This document shows positions 23,762 through 30,791 of a DNA stretch of 35,207 nucleotides, in pieces. The notes beneath the pieces were generated by a model that was not told where the DNA came from, searched no databases, and saw nothing but the letters and a program-made list of their open reading frames with translations. Source of the stretch: Candidatus Kaiserbacteria bacterium RIFCSPHIGHO2_02_FULL_49_34 (GTDB lineage Bacteria; Patescibacteriota; Minisyncoccia; Phycocordibacterales; UBA918). Position 1 is the stretch's first letter, and each line of letters begins with the position of its first letter. The stretch covers positions 1-35,207 of the forward strand of contig MFLE01000004.1 of assembly GCA_001781205.1 (NCBI GenBank), in the 5' to 3' direction. Both the position numbers and the translations under genes were made by a program.

Positions 23762-23789
23762 ATTACACCCGCTTGAAAGCGGGTGTAAT
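23762..23789. terminator. Bidirectional hairpin between convergent uppP and tmk
   Basis: ATTACACCCGC-TTGAAA-GCGGGTGTAAT, a perfect 11-bp stem lying 2 nt after the uppP stop and 14 nt after the tmk stop. Neither flank has a long T tract, so termination efficiency is uncertain. Confidence 0.65.
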
Positions 23790-23803
23790 GTTGTATGGGT
23801 TGG

Positions 23804-24499
23804 CTAGGCATTGATAGTCGATTGTACTTCAGTAAAAATCTCTTGGTGGATATCTTCGAAGGAGCGAAGCTTTGTATCAGTTGCGCAGCGGATTTCTTTC
23901 CAGTCTTTGTTGCGTGCAATGAGGAAGTGGAGAGCTTTTTCAGCAGCGAGCTGATGGGCGGTGTCTCGCTCTGCGAGATCAACACGGGTGTTGGTTCCGT
24001 GTTTGTTTTCTGCGGCCGACTGCTCGAGGAGCTTCTGGCGGTACGAAAGCGGGGTATTGAGCAGGAAGACTAGGTCAGGTTTTGGGATGCCGAGAGTTCG
24101 ATACTCTACTTCTTCGAGCCAGGTAAGATATTCGGCAAACTCGTCTTCGTTCGCAATTTTTGCACCCTGATGGAGCATGTTTGCGGTCGTGTAGCGATCA
24201 AGAATAACAATACTCCCGGCATCGAGCCAGTTATTTATTTTGTCTCTTGCCACAAAGCGGTCGAGCCCGTAGAGGAGCGAGGTGACACGGGGGTCGTATG
24301 ACATAAAGTCGCCGCGCTTGCCGTCAAGACATTCACGGAGGAGTTTTCCGAAAATACTTTGCGTATATTGTGGGAAATCAAGTGTCTCAACTGAGTGTCC
24401 GTCTGCACGGAGATGTTCGGTGAGCATACGTGTTTGTGATGCTTTCCCTGCGCCGTCGCCACCGTCAATGACGATGAGTTTTCCTCTCTTGGTGTTCAT
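23804..24499 (-). CDS. tmk: Thymidylate kinase
   Basis: Phosphorylates dTMP to dTDP with ATP. The 231-residue product has the P-loop IDGGDGAGKASQTRML (Ala where most have Ser/Thr before the last residues), the DFPQYTQS substrate segment, the LDRYTTANMLHQGAK motif with its DR pair, and a lid region near YRQKLLEQSAAENKHG. The track's start at 24523 precedes the promoter; ATG 24499 follows a minus-strand TATACT by 7 nt. It is divergent from tdk with a 17-bp spacer, pairing successive steps of thymidine salvage. Confidence 0.92.
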   Translation of the reverse strand: MNTKRGKLIVIDGGDGAGKASQTRMLTEHLRADGHSVETLDFPQYTQSIFGKLLRECLDGKRGDFMSYDPRVTSLLYGLDRFVARDKINNWLDAGSIVILDRYTTANMLHQGAKIANEDEFAEYLTWLEEVEYRTLGIPKPDLVFLLNTPLSYRQKLLEQSAAENKHGTNTRVDLAERDTAHQLAAEKALHFLIARNKDWKEIRCATDTKLRSFEDIHQEIFTEVQSTINA

Positions 24500-24503
24500 G
24501 TGG

Positions 24504-24512
24504 TAGAGTATA
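24504..24512. promoter_or_regulatory. Overlapping divergent -10 boxes of tmk and tdk
   Basis: Minus strand: TGA-TATACT (24512-24507), 7 nt before the tmk ATG (24499). Plus strand: TAGAGT (24504-24509), 7 nt before the tdk ATG (24517). The two hexamers overlap by 3 bp, and the two start codons lie within the inverted repeat CATGTG...CACATG (24497-24521 region). Confidence 0.65.
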
Positions 24513-24516
24513 TCAC

Positions 24517-25056
24517 ATGACATTTGTTTTTATAGCAGGGCCAATGAAAAGTGGCAAAACGCTCGAGCTTGTAGCACGGGTTGAGCCGTTTGCATTTGCA
24601 AAAAAACACATTCTCTATATTCAGCCGGCGTGCAATACACGTGAAGAACACATAACCTCGAGGCTCGGCGTATCGTCAAAGGCGCTGGTGGTTCGGTCGC
24701 TTGCGGACGTGACGCAAGAATTTGATGTAGTGGGCATTGATGAGCTTCATATGTTTCCACCAGAGGACAGTGAGCAGATTCTTTCATGGATTCTTAAAGG
24801 GAAGTCGGTGGTAGTGACAGGTCTCGATGTTGACTATCGCGGACGAATTCCCGAAATTATACAACGTGTACTCGCGCTTAAGCCTGATATTATTTCGAAG
24901 CAGGCAGTATGTGAGCAGTGTCATGTGTTCGATGCACGCTTTAGTCAAATCCTCCTTGACGGCACCGCCGTCACCGATGGGCTCCCGCACATCGTCCCTG
25001 AAGACGGCACGTATCAGTATGAAGCACGGTGTCGTAATTGTTTCGTCCGAACATAA
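24517..25056 (+). CDS. tdk: Thymidine kinase (TK1 type)
   Basis: Phosphorylates thymidine to dTMP, the salvage route that feeds tmk. The 179-residue product has the P-loop FIAGPMKSGKT (6-16), the catalytic region VVGIDELHMF, the VTGLDVDYRGRIP loop and the zinc ribbon CEQC...CRNC, plus the C-terminal substrate lasso GTYQYEARC. Length is typical of bacterial TK1. It is divergent from tmk and convergent with rpmG across a strong terminator. Its presence suggests that the cell takes up nucleosides. Confidence 0.95.
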   Translation: MTFVFIAGPMKSGKTLELVARVEPFAFAKKHILYIQPACNTREEHITSRLGVSSKALVVRSLADVTQEFDVVGIDELHMFPPEDSEQILSWILKGKSVVVTGLDVDYRGRIPEIIQRVLALKPDIISKQAVCEQCHVFDARFSQILLDGTAVTDGLPHIVPEDGTYQYEARCRNCFVRT

Positions 25057-25059
25057 AGC

Positions 25060-25092
25060 AAAAAAACATCGCAATTGCTTGCGATGTTTTTT
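25060..25092. terminator. Bidirectional terminator between tdk and rpmG
   Basis: AAAAAACATCGCAA-TTGC-TTGCGATGTTTTTT: perfect 14-bp stem, A6/T6 on both sides, serving both convergent genes. Confidence 0.92.
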
Positions 25093-25104
25093 GTTGGAAG
25101 AAAT

Positions 25105-25281
25105 TTATTTCTTCTTCTCTGAGTAGACCTCGTGCTTACGTGTGAAAGGATTGTACTTCTTGAACGCAAATTTAATCTGCGCAAGTGTCTTGCGGTTCTT
25201 GTGAACATAGTAAGTATGTCCCTTGCCGGTACCGTCCTTGTCGCCCTTTGCAACGAGTCGAATGAGTTTATCCTGTGCCAT
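25105..25281 (-). CDS. rpmG: 50S ribosomal protein L33 (bL33)
   Basis: 58-residue basic protein, too short for the ORF track and lying under the false 5' extension of murD. The translation MAQDKLIRLVAKGDKDGTGK continues with HTYYVHKNRKT, LAQIKFAFKKYNPFTRKHEVY and ends SEKKK. The (T/H)YYVHKNRKT and KKYNPFTRKHEVY segments are diagnostic of bL33. The Cys pairs of zinc-binding L33 are absent. A minus-strand TATAGT lies 9 nt before the ATG. It is divergent from murD. Confidence 0.93.
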   Translation of the reverse strand: MAQDKLIRLVAKGDKDGTGKGHTYYVHKNRKTLAQIKFAFKKYNPFTRKHEVYSEKKK

Positions 25282-25290
25282 AGTGCGGAG

Positions 25291-25296
25291 ACTATA
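25291..25296 (-). promoter_or_regulatory. -10 box (TATAGT) of rpmG
   Basis: Minus-strand TATAGT with a 9-nt gap to the ATG at 25281. Confidence 0.65.
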
Positions 25297-25335
25297 GCAG
25301 ATGATGCAAAAGTTTGCAACTGTCCCGAGGTACGG

Positions 25336-25341
25336 TATAGT
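25336..25341 (+). promoter_or_regulatory. -10 box (TATAGT) of murD
   Basis: TATAGT with a 9-nt gap to the ATG at 25351. Confidence 0.65.
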
Positions 25342-25350
25342 GGATTCATT

Positions 25351-26718
25351 ATGATACGTGAAGAATATCTCCCGGCATTTGCGGGGAAGAAGATTACCGT
25401 TATGGGCCTCGGGCTTTTAGGACGGGGGATTGGGGATATACAGTTCCTTGCCGAATGTGGTGCGGAGCTTATCGTAACCGACCTGAAAACAGAAGAACAG
25501 CTTGCTGAATCTGTGGCAAAAATTGCTGATTTTACAAATATTACCCTCCGCCTTGGCGAGCATCGCCTTGAGGATTTTGAGGGGCGTGACATGATTGTGA
25601 AGGCTGCGGGCGTGCCGCTAGACTCACCATTTATTACACGCGCACGTGAACAGGGGATCCGTATTGCAATGAGTGCCGAGCTCTTTGCAGAGATTTCTGG
25701 TATTCCTGTGATTGCAGTGACGGGTACTCGTGGTAAGTCGACCGTCACAAATCTTATCCATCACGTCCTCACGCATGCAACAGAGGGCGTCGTACTTCTT
25801 GGTGGTAATGTGCGTGGCATTTCAAACCTGCAACTCCTCAAGGATGTTGCTGATGATTCGGTCATTGTTATGGAGCTCGACTCATGGCAGCTTCAGGGCT
25901 TCGGTGAATCAAAAAGGAGTCCGAATATTGCGGTATTTACCACGTTCCTTGATGACCATCTCAACTACTATAATAACGACCGCGATGCTTACTTCAACGA
26001 CAAAGCAAATATTTTCCGCTACCAAAACGGCGGCGATACGCTGGTGACAACGCCAAGCGTTTTGAAGCTTGCACAAGAACATGCAAAAAAGCACGGCTAC
26101 CAGCTCGATCAAGAGGTTGTTCTTGCTGACGCCTCAACACTCCCTGACGACGTCATGGTACCGCTTCTTGGTGAACATAACCAGATGAACGCCGCGCTTG
26201 CCTACGAAGCACTTCGTGCTATGGGGCTCGAGCATGAGGAAATTGCTACATATATCGCTTCATTTCCTGGCGTTGAAGGGAGATTGCAGCGACTTGGCAC
26301 CACAAAAGAAAAGGTACTTGTCTATAACGACAATAATGCCACTACCCCTGATGCAACCGTTGCAGCATTGAAGGCGCTCGGTGACGAGTCACGTCGCGAC
26401 CTCGTGCTTATTCTCGGTGGCGCCGATAAAAAGCTGGATACAAAAGAGCTTTTTGCTACTATTGATACGTATGTCAAAGCCGCAGTCTGGCTTCCTGGTA
26501 CCGGTACTGATGCATATACGAGCTACCGCGACACTTCAAAGAACGTCAAGCATATCCTTACCAAAAACCTCGAAGAAGCAGTGGCGGAAGCCCGGGGTGC
26601 AGCAGAAGCGGGCGATATCATTGTACTCTCCCCAGCCTTTGCATCGTTTGGACTTTTCCAAAATGAATACGAGCGCAACGACCAGTTTGTAAAACTTATA
26701 GAACCGCACCTCCAATAG
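25351..26718 (+). CDS. murD: UDP-N-acetylmuramoylalanine--D-glutamate ligase
   Basis: Cytoplasmic Mur ligase that adds D-Glu to UDP-MurNAc-L-Ala using ATP. The 455-residue product has an N-terminal Rossmann-like domain (KITVMGLGLLGRG), P-loop AVTGTRGKSTVTN (about 122-134), MELDSWQLQG (the family usually has ELSSFQL), LLGEHNQMNAALA, VYNDNNATTPDATVAAL (usually NDSKATN), LILGGADKK and LSPAFASFGLFQNEYERND. These last motifs identify MurD rather than MurC, E or F. The track's start at 25132 is false: it covers rpmG on the other strand. ATG 25351 follows TATAGT by 9 nt. No clear terminator separates it from the helicase leader. Confidence 0.93.
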   Translation: MIREEYLPAFAGKKITVMGLGLLGRGIGDIQFLAECGAELIVTDLKTEEQLAESVAKIADFTNITLRLGEHRLEDFEGRDMIVKAAGVPLDSPFITRAREQGIRIAMSAELFAEISGIPVIAVTGTRGKSTVTNLIHHVLTHATEGVVLLGGNVRGISNLQLLKDVADDSVIVMELDSWQLQGFGESKRSPNIAVFTTFLDDHLNYYNNDRDAYFNDKANIFRYQNGGDTLVTTPSVLKLAQEHAKKHGYQLDQEVVLADASTLPDDVMVPLLGEHNQMNAALAYEALRAMGLEHEEIATYIASFPGVEGRLQRLGTTKEKVLVYNDNNATTPDATVAALKALGDESRRDLVLILGGADKKLDTKELFATIDTYVKAAVWLPGTGTDAYTSYRDTSKNVKHILTKNLEEAVAEARGAAEAGDIIVLSPAFASFGLFQNEYERNDQFVKLIEPHLQ

Positions 26719-26739
26719 CATACAGACGCATTGTGTTGC

Positions 26740-26888
26740 TATATTTTAGAATGTGTGGTATGGTGCTCACGTTGTACTCAATTCTCGTGTGGGGTTTTGG
26801 GTTGGTGCACATGAGGTAATCGTAGGATTACTGTTCGCAGGCACAGGTAATATTTATTTCCCGCACCCCGAGACAGCAATGCTGTCTC
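26740..26888 (+). promoter_or_regulatory. Promoter and long structured leader of DEAD-box helicase gene
   Basis: The extended -10 TGC-TATATT (hexamer 26740-26745) would give a leader of ~155 nt. It contains GTAATC-GTAG-GATTAC (26816-26831) and a strong GAGACAGC-AAT-GCTGTCTC stem (26870-26888) followed by A8 and TTTT, ending 19 nt before the ATG. No Shine-Dalgarno is seen. The second hairpin could alternatively end murD transcripts, but its T run is short. The whole 189-nt gap holds no ORF I can support. Confidence 0.5.
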
Positions 26889-26907
26889 ATAAAAAAAATT
26901 TTCAATA

Positions 26908-28518
26908 ATGAAATCATCATTCAGCGGCTCACGCGACAATTCGTCTCGTGGAGACCGCATCGTTTTTACTCGTGGCGGCAAGAAAGTCGACGGCTCATTT
27001 AGCAGTGTCGGCGCAGGCGCATCACGAGGCGGCAAGACATTTGGTCGTGGCGCAGGACGCCCATCATTTGGCGACCGTCCCTCATTTAACAAAGACCGCG
27101 GACCCCGTGGCGACCGTCCTTCGTTCGGAGGTGATCGTCCACGCTTCGGCGGCGACCGTGATGGCGCAAAGCCACGTTTCGAACGTGGTGATCGTCCATC
27201 TTTCGGTGACCGTGCCCCTCGTGGAGACCGTCCATCGTTTGGCGGCGACCGTGGTTCATTCAGTGATCGCCCACGTTTCGACCGTGGTGGTGACCGTGGC
27301 GGACGTCCTTCATTTGGAGGCGGACGTGGTGGCGACCGTGGTGGACGCCCATCATTTGGTGGTGGACGCGGAGGCCGTGGTGGCAGCCGTGCTCGCACCT
27401 ACTTCGATGTTTCGCAGTATATCAACCGTAACCCACTCCAGGTAAAGGAAGAGAAGGCAGCGGTAACACATACCTTCGAAGACTTTGGACTCGACAACAA
27501 AATCGTTGATATCGTCACAAAGGGCCTCGGCTACACCGAACCTTCACCGATTCAGGATCAAATCATTCCACACATCATGGAAGGACGCGACGTTATCGGT
27601 CTCGCAAACACTGGTACCGGAAAGACGGCAGCATTCTTGCTTCCACTCATCCACGCAACTCTTGCTGACCAAAACATGAAGACGCTCATTCTTGCGCCAA
27701 CACGCGAGCTTGCAACGCAGATTCAGGAAGAGCTTCATAAGCTCACACCACGTATGGGTATCTTTTCAACCGTCTGTGTTGGAGGTATGCCGATTCGTCG
27801 TCAGATCTCACAGCTTTCAAAGCGTAATCAGTTCATTGTCGGTACACCAGGTCGTATCCTCGACCTTATCGAACACGGACACATTTATACTGACCGCCTC
27901 ACGCACGTGGTACTCGACGAAGCTGACCGCATGCTCGATATGGGATTCATCAACGACATGCGCAAGATTCTCTCGGGCGTACCAGAAGGTCACCAGACAC
28001 TCTTCTTCTCAGCGACAATGTCAAAGGAAGTAGAACGTCTCGTGCATGACTTCCTCAAAGAACCAGTCACTGTTTCTGTTGTGAAGCGCGACACTGCAGC
28101 AACTATTGCGCAGGATGTTGTGCCACACGGACACCATGACAAGTTTGAAACACTCGTGAAGCTTCTTGAAGACAAGGAAACATTTGCACGCGTCATTATC
28201 TTCGGAGAAATGAAGCATTCAGTTGAACGCCTTTCAAACGCGCTCGATGATGCAGGTATCCGTTCGACATCAATCCACGGCAACAAGTCGCAAGGTCAAC
28301 GTGACCGTGCTCTCAAGGCATTTAAAAGTGGGCAGGTTCGCATTCTCTGCGCAACCGACGTTGCCGCACGTGGTATTCACGTCGATGGCGTCACGCACGT
28401 AATCAACTACGACCTCCCGTCAACACAGGACGACTATGTGCACCGTATTGGTCGTACTGGTCGTGCAGGTAAGGGCGGGATGGCGCTCACATTCGTCCCA
28501 GCAGCCAAGTTGGGGTAA
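26908..28518 (+). CDS. DEAD-box ATP-dependent RNA helicase with N-terminal RGG-like tail
   Basis: 536 residues. The first ~165 are low complexity, built from variants of RPSFGGDR, GDRG and GGRGG: arginine, glycine, serine and phenylalanine rich, certainly disordered and likely RNA-binding. The helicase core follows: TFEDFGL (Q-motif phenylalanine), SPIQDQIIP, Walker A ANTGTGKTAAF, APTRELATQ, GTPGRILD, VLDEADRMLDMGF, FFSATM, ATDVAARGIHV and HRIGRTGRAGKGG. It unwinds short RNA duplexes in ribosome assembly or decay. Bacterial homologues usually carry basic tails at the C-terminus; here the tail is N-terminal and the protein stops just after motif VI. Confidence 0.93.
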   Translation: MKSSFSGSRDNSSRGDRIVFTRGGKKVDGSFSSVGAGASRGGKTFGRGAGRPSFGDRPSFNKDRGPRGDRPSFGGDRPRFGGDRDGAKPRFERGDRPSFGDRAPRGDRPSFGGDRGSFSDRPRFDRGGDRGGRPSFGGGRGGDRGGRPSFGGGRGGRGGSRARTYFDVSQYINRNPLQVKEEKAAVTHTFEDFGLDNKIVDIVTKGLGYTEPSPIQDQIIPHIMEGRDVIGLANTGTGKTAAFLLPLIHATLADQNMKTLILAPTRELATQIQEELHKLTPRMGIFSTVCVGGMPIRRQISQLSKRNQFIVGTPGRILDLIEHGHIYTDRLTHVVLDEADRMLDMGFINDMRKILSGVPEGHQTLFFSATMSKEVERLVHDFLKEPVTVSVVKRDTAATIAQDVVPHGHHDKFETLVKLLEDKETFARVIIFGEMKHSVERLSNALDDAGIRSTSIHGNKSQGQRDRALKAFKSGQVRILCATDVAARGIHVDGVTHVINYDLPSTQDDYVHRIGRTGRAGKGGMALTFVPAAKLG

Positions 28519-28637
28519 CTTCCAAAATTGGCGAACTCGTGCTGGTTTCGCAAAATTTTCTCTCCACCGTACGTCAGGTACGGCTCCGAGAAAATTTTAC
28601 TCCAACCAGCACGATTTCATCCAATTTTGAAAGTCAC
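28515..28637 (+). repeat. Nested palindromic 3'-UTR element, copy 2 (after DEAD-box gene)
   Basis: It overlaps the helicase stop codon. Outer arms GTAACTTCCAAAATTGG / CCAATTTTGAAAGTCAC, then CTCGTGCTGGTT / AACCAGCACGA, then AAAATTTTCTC / GAGAAAATTTT, then CCGTAC-GTCAG-GTACGG at the tip. It is the better-paired of the two copies; the end motifs are shared with 9411-9537. Confidence 0.8.
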
Positions 28638-28646
28638 ATAGAGCTG

Positions 28647-28683
28647 GCAAAAACAAAACGTCTTTGGGCGTTTTGTTTTTTGC
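28647..28683 (+). terminator. Terminator after DEAD-box helicase gene
   Basis: GCAAAAACAAAACG-TCTTTGGG-CGTTTTGTTTTTTGC: about 14 bp of stem with a T6 run. Confidence 0.85.
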
Positions 28684-28701
28684 GTAGGTGGATGCGTGTG
28701 G

Positions 28702-28707
28702 TATACT
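28702..28707 (+). promoter_or_regulatory. Extended -10 (TGG-TATACT) of PEBP-protein gene, leaderless type
   Basis: TGGTATACT with a 7-nt gap to the ATG at 28715; it excludes the track's start at 28688. Confidence 0.75.
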
Positions 28708-28714
28708 CTGTCGC

Positions 28715-29746
28715 ATGGAAAAGAATGTTGTTTCTGTTTTGAAATATGTTGGAGGCGCTGTGGTGCTGGTATTTGTGCTCGGTGGTGCCACGCTTGCCTA
28801 CATGGCATTTACAAAACCGCCGTTTCCGCCGGTGTACTATGCCGATACGAACGTGCAGTGTTTGCCTCGCGGGCATCGTGACCTTGCAGAAGTGCGACGG
28901 GTACATCTTGAGATTTTTGTTGATGATGTTCTTGAACCTCTGCCACAAAACATTGGGAATACCATTACCTGCCTCACCGAGCTTCATACGCATGAAGCAG
29001 GGCAGGTAATCCATGCTGAGTTCTACAAGAAAACTCGCGCAGAAAAACTCACCTACGCCGACTTCTTTGATGTATGGGATGTGCCGCTCGAGCGCGACGG
29101 CTACACACTCGTCATAAAAAGGGAAGCAGAAGAAATTAATTCCCTCGAAGAAGCGCCACTTGACCATCTCAAAACAGTTACACTCCAATACACCACCATT
29201 GCAACCACAACACCAGAAACAAAACAAGGAGAAATGACTACACAAGATACTACGACAACATCTATGCAACTCACCTCATCAGCATTCGCTCCAGGCGAAA
29301 TGATTCCAAGTATCCATACATGTGATGGCACGCATATGTTGCCGCCCCTCCAGATTACGAATGTGCCAGAGGGCACCAAGAGCTTTGTGCTCGTGATGGA
29401 CGATGCGGATATTCCACAAGAAGTGAAAGAGGCGAAGGGTATTGAAAAGTTTGATCACCTTATCTTCTACAATATCCCAGGAGACTTACGCGAATTTACA
29501 GATGATATTCTTGCAACGCAGACGTTTGCACAGAGCGTCAATTCTGCGGGAGCCGCCACATATACGGGGCCTTGCCCGCCAAGAGATCTCGAACCATATA
29601 CGCACCGCTACTCGTTCCGCGTATATGCACTTTCGGGGAATCTTAGTTTTATTAAAACGCCAACACTCGACGAGGTTGAGCAGGCAGCACAAAGCAGCGC
29701 GCTCGCGCATGCAGAACTTGTTGGCACCTATACACGACACAAATAG
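28715..29746 (+). CDS. Membrane-anchored two-domain protein with C-terminal YbhB/YbcL PEBP domain
   Basis: 343 residues. A transmembrane helix (about 10-31) is followed by a domain (about 45-140) with HLEIFVDDVLEPLPQNIG, TELHTHEAGQVIHAE and ADFFDVWDVPL. This His-bearing pattern occurs in secreted archaeal and bacterial proteins of unknown function. A Thr-rich linker (about 160-183) leads to a PEBP domain (about 184-343) with SSAFAPGEMIPSIHTCDG, LVMDDADIP, DHLIFYNIPG and GPCPPRDLEPYTHRYSFRVYAL, the ligand-pocket signature of the Raf-kinase-inhibitor-like family. Both domains should lie outside the membrane. The ligand is unknown. Monocistronic. Confidence 0.85.
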   Translation: MEKNVVSVLKYVGGAVVLVFVLGGATLAYMAFTKPPFPPVYYADTNVQCLPRGHRDLAEVRRVHLEIFVDDVLEPLPQNIGNTITCLTELHTHEAGQVIHAEFYKKTRAEKLTYADFFDVWDVPLERDGYTLVIKREAEEINSLEEAPLDHLKTVTLQYTTIATTTPETKQGEMTTQDTTTTSMQLTSSAFAPGEMIPSIHTCDGTHMLPPLQITNVPEGTKSFVLVMDDADIPQEVKEAKGIEKFDHLIFYNIPGDLREFTDDILATQTFAQSVNSAGAATYTGPCPPRDLEPYTHRYSFRVYALSGNLSFIKTPTLDEVEQAAQSSALAHAELVGTYTRHK

Positions 29747-29756
29747 ACGCATCAAT

Positions 29757-29787
29757 AAAAAAGTACACCACGAGGGTGTACTTTTTT
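29757..29787. terminator. Bidirectional terminator between PEBP gene and glutaredoxin gene
   Basis: AAAAAAGTACACC-ACGAG-GGTGTACTTTTTT: near-perfect stem with A6/T6 flanks serving both convergent units. Confidence 0.92.
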
Positions 29788-29788
29788 A

Positions 29789-30025
29789 TTATGCAATGCT
29801 GAGGAGTTCACGAATCTTTGGTTCGTCGAAGCCGATGACGACATTTTCTCCAATCATGATGACGGGCACACCCATCTGGCCGGTAATTTCGCGCATTTCT
29901 TGACGCTTTTCAGTGTCCTCCGCGACGTTGTAGTCGGTGAAGGCCACACTGTGTTCGGTAAAGAAATCTTTTGCCATGTGGCAGAAGTGGCAACTTGGTG
30001 TTGAGTAGATTGTTACTTGTGACAT
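29789..30025 (-). CDS. Glutaredoxin-family protein
   Basis: 78-residue thioredoxin-fold reductant. The active site is STPSCHFCHMAKDFF (C12-x-x-C15), the cis-Pro segment is QMGVPVIMIG and the end motif is VIGFDEPKIRELL. The CHFC dipeptide and small size suit a monothiol/dithiol glutaredoxin or NrdH-like donor; which one cannot be decided. It is last in the minus-strand run mgtC, exonuclease, glutaredoxin (36-nt gap), possibly with a weak promoter of its own in the A/T-rich gap. Confidence 0.85.
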   Translation of the reverse strand: MSQVTIYSTPSCHFCHMAKDFFTEHSVAFTDYNVAEDTEKRQEMREITGQMGVPVIMIGENVVIGFDEPKIRELLSIA

Positions 30026-30061
30026 AAATTATTTGTTACTTTAATTAGTACAGTGAGTGTA

Positions 30062-30787
30062 TCATACGTTGAGTGCTTGCTCAAGCGTATATATCCAGTC
30101 TTCTTCGCCTTGTGGCGCGGCACGCTTTTGGTCGAGGAGCCACCTAAGATACGACGCATCTTCTTTGGCGACGTCAGTTATTTTCTTGCCATTGTGTTTG
30201 CCGAAAGTGATAGTTTTGAGGAGGGAAGGCAAGCGAGTAATTTCTTGCATAGCAGCGAGCGCGGCTGCTTCGTCACCGTTTGCCTTAGTAAGATATTTTG
30301 CAAAAAGACGTTCAAAGAGTTGTTCAAGGACCAGGACATCACCCCATGCGTCGTGCGCAGTAGCATCCTCAATTTCAATGCCGAGGCGGTAGCGCAAATA
30401 TTGGAGCTTGTAGTTAGTGAATACGCCCGTCTCATCAAGTGCGCGTGCGACTTTGAGGGTGCAGAGCATGTTGCGCGGAACAATACCTTCGCGCGCAAGC
30501 ACCGCAGCATCGAAGGCGATATTGTGTGCAACACAGACCGTGTCGGGCGATTCAAAAAGTTCTTTCATTGCAGCATAGTCGGAAGATGCCTGAAATGAAG
30601 GTTTGTCCGCAACCATCTTTTCGGTAATGTGATGCACTGCCATTGCCTCAAAGGTGATAGGGAGGGGCGGTTTGTATAATGCATTTATTACAGGTGCTGC
30701 AACCCCACGGTCTTTGACGCCAAGCTGACAGAGGCGGTCATTGTCAGTATTTCCAGTTGTTTCGGTATCGAAAAATATAATTCGCAT
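30062..30787 (-). CDS. DnaQ-like 3'-5' exonuclease (ExoX-like)
   Basis: 241 residues. The N-terminal DEDD exonuclease fold has ExoI FFDTETTG (D7, E9), ExoII VCVAHNIAFDAAVL, and ExoIII AHDAWGDVLVLEQLF (His then Asp, so DEDDh). The C-terminal ~50 residues (ITFGKHNGKKITDVAKEDASYLRWLLDQ) match the small module found at the end of exodeoxyribonuclease X-type proteins and DUF3820. Removal of 3' ends of DNA in repair is inferred; a proofreading polymerase subunit is less likely given this C-terminus. It starts 4 nt after mgtC ends, so the two are co-transcribed. Confidence 0.88.
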   Translation of the reverse strand: MRIIFFDTETTGNTDNDRLCQLGVKDRGVAAPVINALYKPPLPITFEAMAVHHITEKMVADKPSFQASSDYAAMKELFESPDTVCVAHNIAFDAAVLAREGIVPRNMLCTLKVARALDETGVFTNYKLQYLRYRLGIEIEDATAHDAWGDVLVLEQLFERLFAKYLTKANGDEAAALAAMQEITRLPSLLKTITFGKHNGKKITDVAKEDASYLRWLLDQKRAAPQGEEDWIYTLEQALNV

Positions 30788-30791
30788 AGTG

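Noticed and set aside
25132-25350. 5' extension of murD in the ORF track
   Set aside because: This stretch is antisense to rpmG, and the -10 box for murD lies at 25336-25341, so the extension is not transcribed as murD.
26719-26907. Possible tRNA or other small RNA gene in the murD-helicase gap
   Set aside because: No cloverleaf, no GGTTCRA T-loop; only two isolated hairpins, better read as a leader.
26778-27398. Minus-strand ORF rich in RPPRPPPNDGR
   Set aside because: It is the antisense of the DEAD-box gene's Arg/Gly repeat; low-complexity coding DNA leaves the opposite strand open by chance.
30053-30598. Plus-strand 181-aa ORF opposite the exonuclease gene
   Set aside because: Antisense shadow; the minus-strand frame carries all DEDDh motifs.
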